Part shown: positions 56,380 through 64,000 of the stretch, piece after piece
Layout of the letters: each line of letters begins with the position of its first letter
Position numbering within the stretch: the stretch's first letter is position 1
DNA from: Ceriagrion tenellum
Lineage: Eukaryota; Arthropoda; Insecta; Odonata; Coenagrionidae
DNA: 64,000 nt
Assembly (NCBI GenBank): GCA_963169105.1
Contig: OY720636.1
Location: 67,444,123 to 67,508,122 of the forward strand
Direction of reading: 5' to 3'
The notes under the pieces: model-generated
Databases searched by the model: none
Seen by the model: only the letters and a program-made list of their open reading frames with translations
What the model was told of the DNA's origin: nothing
Position numbers and translations under genes: made by a program

Positions 56380-57132
56380 ATTATTAATATCTGTGAAAAA
56401 GTTCGATTGCTGTTCTTATAAAGACAAACTTCCGCTACACAACGTCTGAAACACTTGAACTAATGCAAGAAATGTATTTGACAGGTAAGTAAGTACACGC
56501 TCAATTGCAGAAGTCATTGTCAAAGTGAGAGAAGGTAGGTGAAAAAGTGCTACTTGATACACCGTAGTTGTTTGGGCTAAGCGTTGATAGGCAAATGAAT
56601 TAGTCAGTCAATTTTGCATGTTAGGTTTAACATTAAAAAGTTAACATTTTTACGAACACATTTTGAGCAATTATTTTTCTCGCAGATGTAACTCCAGAAT
56701 GTAATTTGTCTTTTCTCTCTCAGTTTTTTCCGTTGTCACTCATGTACCGATGAAAGGACTTCTTTTACCGATTACTATGGCAATGCACCTATCTTGTTTT
56801 GTCACTTCAATCAGTTCTAGAGATCTTGAACAGGGTAAAATATTTTCCTCCACGTCAACAAAGAGCTAGAAAGATTTGATTTTTTTAGAAAAGATTAGTG
56901 TAGAGCACCTGAGCAACCAGTGGCTCTAACTTAGTTCTTCCATCAATAAAATTACATTCACAGTTTTTTCACACATTCACTCTTTGCAGTTTGAATGAAG
57001 CAAATGGCGAGGGAGGGCTACAAATGCTCACGGCGTTTTACTCATATTTTATTTATACTTATGTTCTACATCCTATCTTTATTATTTCTTTTATTCTACA
57101 TCCAGTCTCTTAAATTTCCTGATATCGTGAAC
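56380..57132. other. Interval with no recognisable feature
   Basis: No supportable gene, RNA or repeat. Confidence 0.45.
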
Positions 57133-58103
57133 GTTCAATCAATTTTGTTCGGCTTACTTGTAAAGTTATTTTGAAAAATGTATTGAATGACTTACAATTC
57201 ACAGTGTAATGGTTTAGTTACTTGTAGGACTATTTATTAATCAATTTAATAATACTAACCAGTTACATTATCTTAAACAGTGTATAGCATGGTAACATGT
57301 TCGTCTACGTAGCTCTCTCTTAATATCTGGTCTACCCGCGCATTGTTATCCTGACTACTTTTGGCCTGCGCCTTGCGGACGGGGAAAAGTGCGCGGTTCT
57401 GATTTGAACTGGGATGAGAGCTGCATGCCGTCTGTGGAATCAACCCCTGCCATCCCACGCCATACTGATGGCTTACACGGTATTTTGTATGCGTAGTTGC
57501 AGATATAAACCCTATCCGCCACACTTGTTACTATTACTGTCCATAATTGTCGGGAGTACAGCGTTCATTCATTGGTCGTTCAATGCTAAGATTGGTTGAC
57601 CGCAGCCCTCCAACCTTCCCTGTCGAATGCTAGTTCCCTCACCTCCTGGTACTTTCCTCTTTATTTGGTCCATGAACGTACTCCTGGGTCTTCTTCTATG
57701 GACTTATCCAACTATTTTTCCTTTGATTATCTTCAAAAACCCATAGTGACTCAAGGTGTGTCTAATCCATCTGGTTTGTCTTTTCTGTATGGTGTTCCCT
57801 TTGTTCCTATCCTCCTCTACTCTTCTGAACACTTTATCATTTCCTAATTTTTTCCGTCCATTCTATCTTCAGCATCCTCCTCCAACACCAGATTTTGAAT
57901 GATTTTTGTCTCTTCTGGTCAGCTTTCCCGATGGTTCATGCTTTCGATCCATAGAGTACTATTACAGAAAGAGCGTGTTTTCGTTATTATCGTTAACGTT
58001 GGGTTTCTCTTGTTTCGTTGACGATGCGGTGAATCGTTCCGAACAAAAGAAGGATGTGGAAGATTTTTTTTTTCGTCTGATAAACCAGTTTTGTAGGCTT
58101 TAG
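57133..58103. repeat. Left arm of a 3.2-kb inverted repeat
   Basis: Reverse complement of 59339-60308 with few differences by eye. Its inner half (57545-58103) is a minus-strand family B tail; its outer half (57133-57545) holds unassigned sequence with GACTACTTTTGGCCTGCGCC and GGCTTACACGGTATTTTGTA. Confidence 0.9.
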
Positions 58104-58523
58104 GCAGTCTCTTCCTCATGTGGTTAACCTTCCCGTAAGCCTTCTCCAGAAAATGCTCTCCGTGAAGGCCAAAACATCTATTAAGAGAAACGCAACAATA
58201 AGCTTTCCTAGCTTTAAATATTAAAGTTATATGATTTGGCCTGGTGATAATGAAACTGGCTTCACTTCCCAAAATTTTCGCAGCAGTGATGGTGACCGAC
58301 AGGGTGTTTTATCGACGAAAATCGCTCAATATGAATGACCTTGTGGATTTTTAACGAAGTTCAGCTTGCGATGTCCCCTTTTGAGACAAGTAAAAGATAG
58401 ATTTCCTCGTGAAATTACTAGAGTTGTGTAAAAAAATTAATTTAATGAGATTGGGATGATAGCAGGGAATGGTAGCTCAATAAGTTTAGTCACTCAAATA
58501 AAACCCGGGATGTCTGGAATGCG
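58104..58523. other. Unique spacer of the large inverted repeat
   Basis: Present once only. No gene is recognised. The minus-strand ORF 58272-57919 crosses the arm boundary and has no support. Confidence 0.5.
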
Positions 58524-58993
58524 AGTATTGGGGACTGGGAAAAAATGAATTACAAAAAATGATGCGCGCTTCGTTAAAAACTGCTGCAAGCGAATACATA
58601 GTGTCTCACAATTTTTAGTGGGATAAAGATGGGAGCACCTAGAGACTCGGAGGCTACACGTTAGGCTTAGCTGGCTTGAGAAGTTTATAACTGGTGTGTT
58701 TCAGAGCGACACAGAGAATGTAATTATGACGCCTCACTACATCTCTTGGTCGGACAGAAGCGATAAAATAAGAGAGATACATAGCCGAATAGATAGGTAA
58801 ATAAACTCGTTCTTTTCGCGCACAATGAGCGACCACAATAAGAATTGAGCCTCACGAAATACAATCCCATGGTACACGTTACCATTTCACCTCCCAAAAC
58901 CTCATCCCTTACATCTTTACACGGCCGGTATCCCAACACCTGCTGCCATACGCCCATACGGTGGCTCGCACGGTAGTGGTAGATGTAGATAAA
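58524..58993 (+). mobile_element. Non-LTR family A 3' end inside the spacer
   Basis: Matches CGCGCTTCGTTAAAAACTGC, CACAATTTTTAGTGGG, GTGTGTTTCAGAGCGACA and SDRSDKIREIHS coding, ending TAGTGGTAGATGTAGAT. It preserves the undisturbed hAT target sequence (about 58697). Confidence 0.8.
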
Positions 58994-59338
58994 TGTCAGT
59001 TCCAGGTTGAAAATGATATATTTCAACTTGTATTTTGCACTTTCATCACTTATATCTCAGTGGATGACGCTCTTATCATAATTTAAGACGCTCTGAAATC
59101 TCAGTGTGTATAAATATGGGGCTACGTTCAGAACTACAGGCAGCGGAAAGGAGATGATGAAAACGATATTTTTCACAGGGTGGTAAACGACCAGAAAAAT
59201 TTTGCATCGAAATCGTCCGGTTTCCTCGCTTTTATTAGGTAAAATAATCAACTGTTATATCAATCTTCAGAGTCCAGTTGCGCGTGTAACACAGGTCAAG
59301 TCTGCTTGAAATGAAACTCTAAAATGTTACTCGACAAT

Positions 59339-60308
59339 TAGAAGCCTACTAAACTGGTTTATCAGACGAAAAATAAATCTTCCACTTCCTTCTTTAGTTC
59401 GGAACGATTCACCGCCTCGTCCACGAAACAAGAGAAACCCAACGTTAACGATAATAACGAAAACACGCTCTTTCTGTAATAGTACTCTAAGGATCGAAAG
59501 CATGAACCATCGGGAAAGCTGACCAGAATAGACAAAAAGCATTCAAAATCTGGTGTTGGACGAGGATGCTGAAGATAAAATGGACGGAAAAAATTAGGAA
59601 ATGATAAAGTGTTCAGAAGAGTAGAGGAGGATAGGAACATAGGGAACACCATACAGAAAAGATAAACCAGATGGATTAGACACACCTTGAGTCACTATGG
59701 GTTTTTGAAGATAATCAAAGGTAAAATAGTTGGAAAAGTCCATAGAAGAAGACCCAGGAGTACGTTCATGGACCAAATAAAGAGGAAAGTACCAGGAGGT
59801 GAGGGAACTAGCATTCGACAGGGAAGGTTGGAGGACTGCGGTCAACCAATCTTAGCCATGAACGACCAATGAATGAACGCTGTACTCCCGACAATGATGG
59901 TCAGTAATAGTGCCAAGTGTGGCGGATTGGGTTTATATCTGCAACTACGCATACAAAATACCGTGTAAGCCATCAGTAGGGCGTGGCATGGCATGGGGTG
60001 ATTCCACAGACGGCATGCAGCTCTTATCCCAGTTCAAATCAGAACCGCGCACTTTTCCCCGTCCGAAAGGCGCAGGCCAAAAGTAGTCAGGATAACAATG
60101 CGCGGGTAGACCAGAAATTAAGAGAGTGCTACGTATACGAACATGTTACCATACTGTACACTGTTTAGGATAATACAACTGGTTATTAATATTAAAATGA
60201 TTAATAAATAGTCCTACAAGTAACTAAACCATTACAGTGTGAATTGTAAGTCATTCAATACATTTTTCAAAATAACTTTTCAAGTAAGACGAACAAAATT
60301 CATTGAAC
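59339..60308. repeat. Right arm of the 3.2-kb inverted repeat
   Basis: Mirror copy of 57133-58103. The family B tail here is on the plus strand (59339-59890, with GTAAAATAGTTGGAAAAG and AGGAGTACGTTCATGGACCA). Differences from the left arm include small indels, so the arms have begun to diverge. Confidence 0.9.
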
Positions 60309-60845
60309 CTCACTTCATGTAAGTTCGTCAATTTATACGTTGAAATTAACCATGCATTTTCTGTAAAGTCATGCAAGTATTATGTTTTAAACACTACGTC
60401 ATAACCAAAGCATTTTTATGACTTGGTTTTACGGCACGAAATTCGAAATTTAAGCGAAAATCCTGAGTTAATACGCATTTTTATTCAGCATGACTCCTTG
60501 ATATTTATAAGCAACTTTTAAAATAATATAAAATGAATATTTTTGCGCTTAGGAGAAAATCTGTACACATGTATTAGAACTATTTCTAAATATGAGTCAA
60601 ATGCCATAAGGCTACACAAAAAAGAATTAAATTTCCAATTAACAAAATCGGAAACACGCAATTTCTTTCGCTTTAATCCCTACATATTTCATTTGTATAC
60701 GCGATTTGAATTTTTTACGTACATCTGTAATCAAAAGAAAATCAACACCACCACCATAACTAACCACAATCTAATTTTCCATATCCTGAGGGTCCATTTT
60801 CTTCAGAATTCCAGCCGTATCAAATTAAGGGTTGAATCTTGCATC
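60309..60845. other. Interval with no recognisable feature
   Basis: AT-rich, no supportable gene; the 60543-60854 ORF has no recognisable similarity. Confidence 0.4.
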
Positions 60846-60849
60846 GAAA

Positions 60850-60945
60850 AATAATTTGACTTTACCGGGATTCAAATCCGGATCTCCCAATTTCTGGTCA
60901 GTTGAGTTAGCTAGTTGCTACATCAAGCCATCTTTCTTCAAGGCG
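60850..60945 (-). repeat. tRNA-derived SINE head
   Basis: Minus strand: A-box-like TGGCTTGATGTAGCAACTAG, then B-box GGATTTGAATCCC. Similar in layout to 4395-4470. Not an intact tRNA. Confidence 0.5.
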
Positions 60946-61309
60946 AATTACGAGGGGGTTTTTGCGAAATAAATGTTCGCGTCTCAAGATAATTTATTTC
61001 ATGGATTTAATTTCAATCCTTGGTGTATATGCACCCTTGCGAGTGACTTCGTACGATATAATTTGGAAATGTAATGATTCAAAAAAATGTATTAAATTCC
61101 CTTATAACCAAGAATACTCACATTTAGTTTATTTATACTTTTTCATACTTTTTGCTGTCAACATTCTTAAATTGTTTTTCTGCCAGGTACATTCTTTTGA
61201 TAGGCCTTCCGATGTTTTCGGTATGCCAAAAATAAATAAATTAACATATACTACCATGAGTATTTGATAAGCAGAAAAACGAAAATGGTTAATTTTGGAA
61301 TTGCCATAG

Positions 61310-61455
61310 GGAAAATACGGCATGGACCGGGAATCGTATCATCGGACCTTTGGTTTGCCGAGCCAATGCGTAGACCACTATGCAGTCTTGTATGCACATT
61401 GGTCCGGCAAACCAAAAGGTCCGTAGTTCGATTCCCAGTCCTGGCCGAATTTTTC
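61310..61455. repeat. Palindromic pair of tRNA-like sequences
   Basis: On the minus strand 61385-61320 reads GCATAGTGGTCTACGCATTGG (A-box) and GATTCCCGGTCCATG (B-box remnant); on the plus strand from about 61395 comes GGTCCGGCAAACCAAAAGGTCCG followed by B-box AGTTCGATTCCCAG. The two share the GGCAAACCAAAGGTCCG core in opposite orientation. Related to 14415-14465. Confidence 0.55.
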
Positions 61456-61659
61456 TCACGGCAATTTCAACGTATTTCGCCGGCTATATTTGAATACTTT
61501 CGGTTATTTTGGAATAAATTAATCTATGAAGCGCTCAGCAGGTCTTTTACGCCTGGTAAATCTGAAAGAGACATACAAAGGCATGAGCTATTCAAATTTC
61601 CCTCCCATTATAAATAGCAAAGTGTTAAAGACCTGGAAATGTTATGAGAACCATTTAAG

Positions 61660-61995
61660 GTAGTTTGAGTGAAATAGTTCCCTAGTCATAAGGGAGACAA
61701 TATTCGAGTTATGCGTTTTAATCTCAGCAGCTGTGGTAGTAAAAAGTCGATCTGATTTTAAGATAGAGAACAGGAGCTCCCAGTAGGTAGCATGAAGTTA
61801 ACATTTTCATATTAATGTATAATACTATACTTTTATGCATAATTTTTATATATAATATGTTGTATATTGGTATACTTTTATAACTAAAATCCTCCGTATT
61901 CACATAAAACTATCTATAGGTATTAATATTTTACTTGACTCATTTTTTTACGCGGTAAGTTTAAAACTCCCTCACAACGAAAGGTTCATTTTTAG
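61660..61995. mobile_element. Foldback family F diverged copy
   Basis: AGTTCCCTAGTCATAAGGGAGACAAT at the left and TTTTTTACGCGGTAAGTTTAA with CTCACAACGAAAGG at the right match the outer and inner arms of the 8992-10172 element in the same order. Confidence 0.5.
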
Positions 61996-62970
61996 CAATA
62001 TGAAAAAAGTTGGCACGATGACTACACGATTTATTTGTATATATATAGTCCAGGACACATGCAAACTACACGCTGTAATTTTCTAACTAGATCTTGTGCC
62101 TAAAAATTCCTCTTTTTTTTAAATAATTTCATTCATGGGGAACGTACACAAATCATTGCCCATGTAAAAGTCAAGGTATTTTTTTTACAAATATCTCGAA
62201 ATAAAGTAGAGCATGTGGGTATTTTTTTAATTTATTTGGAAGGATGATAGGTTATCCTTTAGAGCGATTTGTTAATTTTTAAGGGGAAGTCTTATCTCGC
62301 TCAAAATATTCTAAACTTCGTGCAACGTCGGAAGTGGGCATAAAAAAACCAGTTAATGATAACAATCGCCAAAACTCTAGACGACAATGTACCGTTTATC
62401 TTCGTACGAGTCGAAGTCAACCCCTTATCTCGTTTGCAGGAGTCACTTAGGACTTTAGTGGAAATTCATAAAATTCCGCTCACGTCGGGCGAAGAGTTGT
62501 AGGCTTTGGTCTGTAAAGTGGGCTTAGCCTGGGGGTAAAATTCGAAAAATCTGATATTGACTACACATATTGACTCTTTGCCCGCCCCAATTCAACTGCC
62601 GGTAGACCGCCCGCCATGAAAGTTCGCTTCACTAAGTTTAATATCGTGCACGAAATACTCGGGGCTCGTAGAATGAAAAAGAATTTTTCTACGAAGGATA
62701 TTGATTCGAGTGACTCTAATAATACATCCATTTACGTAAATGAATCTCTGATAGCCACAAATCGTAAAAATTTATGCAAAGGCAAAAGAATCAGAAGAGA
62801 GTAGAAAACTTAGGTATTTGTAGGTCCGAGGCAGGAATATATATTCTAGGAAGGAAGACGCAAGTGAGACACTCTCCCCGAGAACAGAAGAGGATCTCGT
62901 GGTCTTGTAATGACAAGAGGCTAACGTTTCAAGTGACCTAGGATCCCAAAATCAGACTGACGTCAACGGT
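61996..62970. other. Interval with no recognisable feature
   Basis: The ORF 62616-62804 (starting MKVRFTKFNIVHEILGARR) is unassigned and has no supporting context. The rest is AT-rich DNA. Confidence 0.4.
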
Positions 62971-62974
62971 GAGC

Positions 62975-63770
62975 AGAGACCTGATTATTCCCAAAAAGTG
63001 ATCGGGTGTTCCATCTTAACATTTTTTACGTTAATGCCCACGTCCTTGCCCGCACATATTGACAAGTTTCGCAATTTTTTGTTCATAGTGATTATCATGT
63101 GATTGCCATATCTGAAACTTAGATAAAACCCCCATTCCATTTGAGTATGTCTCCTTAGACAACTACATGTTAATTCGGATTGATAGACAGGATAGAACTG
63201 GAGGAGGAGTATGTTTATATGTTAAGAACTGTTTCAAATATAATGTTTTCTTGTTATAAACAAATTCTGAAGCCGGAGTTTGTATTTGTTGAAATTTCCA
63301 GTGATGTTGCTAAAATTCTATTCACTGTTGCTAATAGGCCTTCAAAGGTTGGCTACTTGAGTGACTTCTTTGAGACCACGCTTGCAGATCTGCTTCCTTC
63401 CTATAGTAATATTGCGATATGTGGTGATTTTAAATCAAATTTGTTGAAGGAAACGTACGATAACCGCTACATTAGAGACGTGTTATCGGCACCATCTGCT
63501 ATTGGTCCCATCACTTCCAACGCCTAATTTAGCTAAATCCAGTACTCTTCTAGATGTATTTATAGTTGATGACTTATTGAAAATTGAGGAATATGGCCAA
63601 TATCCCGTGCCGTTTCTATTTGACCATGATCTAACATATCTAAAATTTAACCTTAAAACCCCAAAGTATATACCAAAAAGCATTTCCTACCGAGACTTTA
63701 GTAAATTTGATCCACCGAGCTTTCAGGAAGATTTTGACAATCTGCAATGGACGGATCCATTTCCACAAAT
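62975..63770 (+). pseudogene. Endonuclease domain of a different non-LTR retrotransposon
   Basis: Broken frames read VNAHVLARxxxxFRNFLFI, DYHVIAISET (catalytic E), NYMLIRxDRQDRTGGGVCLY-type sequence (about 63165-63210), then 63330-63530 RPSKVGYLSDFFETTLADLL, YSNIAICGDFKSNLL (catalytic GDF-N) and further sequence. This is the EEP endonuclease of an L2/Jockey-like element. At least four frame changes. RT is not present: at about 63770 the sequence switches to family B-like sequence on the other strand. Confidence 0.65.
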
Positions 63771-63782
63771 TCTGTTCATCAT

Positions 63783-64000
63783 CATCTGGTGTTCTGCCTG
63801 CTGACAGGTCCCGTACACCACTGCTGTCTCCATCCGCTTCTGTCTCGAGCTTCCTTCTTTGCTTCATCATAACTGATGTTCTTCACCTGATCCACCAATT
63901 TAATTCTTCTCCTTCCTCTCTTTTTCTTTCCTTCAATTGAACCCTCAAGTGCCACAGTTTCATACTTTTCCCTCTCATCGCATGGCCCAACCAGTTTCCT
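63783..64000 (-). mobile_element. Non-LTR RT C-terminal tail (family B-like), cut by window edge
   Basis: From the window end the minus strand reads NWLGHAMREGKYETVALEGS, then EGKKKRGRRRIKLVDQVKN and KKEARDRSGWRQQW, the same order of blocks as family B (EGKIEGK, GRPR, DQIK, DREGW) but clearly a different subfamily. It continues beyond the window. Confidence 0.65.

Noticed and set aside
62881..62960. Another hammerhead-like motif near AACGTTTCAAGTGACC (minus strand)
   Set aside because: GAAAC is present, but no CTGANGA-like core or convincing stem II precedes it.
1..64000. Bacterial or viral contamination
   Set aside because: No operons, no dense coding, many eukaryote-specific transposons, splice-like signals and tRNA-derived SINEs; no viral structural or replication genes were recognised.

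Overview
This is eukaryotic DNA, and almost certainly an arthropod (probably insect) nuclear genome. It is AT-rich, has no bacterial-style operons, and is packed with decayed transposons of types common in insects: Penelope-like elements, several non-LTR families, hAT, piggyBac, PIF/Harbinger-like and tRNA-derived SINEs. I see no complete host gene. Two exon-like islands (49028-49240 and 55304-55862, both +) and a short fragment of a chromosomal-type protein family (15547-15707, -) are the only candidates for non-transposon coding sequence. Species cannot be named from the sequence alone.

Layout. 1-4.9 kb: low-complexity DNA, a non-LTR 3' tail split by a 498-bp insertion, a 720-bp inverted-repeat element and a SINE. 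4.9-8.4 kb: a near full-length but broken non-LTR element with endonuclease and reverse transcriptase (RT). 9.0-10.2 kb: a foldback element. 10.3-12.7 kb: the best preserved Penelope-like element (RT plus GIY-YIG nuclease). 13-15.3 kb: two retroelement 3' ends. 16.7-18.35 kb: a BED-finger hAT remnant. 18.5-23.3 kb: a DNA transposon with about 250-bp inverted ends and a broken transposase-like gene, into which a piggyBac-type element (19470-21038) has jumped; that element itself holds a Penelope tail. 24.2-26.1 kb: more retroelement remnants. 27.7-32.66 kb: a SINE whose internal 216-bp segment is amplified in tandem and which is split by a 3.43-kb insertion carrying a THAP-like exon. 32.7-34.9 kb: non-LTR tails. 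35.03-36.98 kb: a 34-bp minisatellite of about 57 units. 37.8-44.9 kb: a non-LTR copy split by a complete 6.56-kb hAT element, itself split by a 1.33-kb Harbinger-like element. 45-56.4 kb: further non-LTR, Penelope, SINE and foldback copies around the two exon-like islands. 57.1-60.3 kb: a very large inverted repeat (arms about 970 bp). 60.8-64 kb: SINEs, a foldback copy and two more non-LTR fragments.

How it fits together. The window works as a stratigraphic record of nested insertions: target-site duplications of 14, 8, 8, 4 (TTAA) and 3 (TTA) bp can be read directly, giving a relative order of events. The most notable recurrent signal is a hammerhead-ribozyme-like core (CTGANGA, one extra base, stem II, GAAA) found about nine times, mostly at the ends of Penelope-like copies on both strands.
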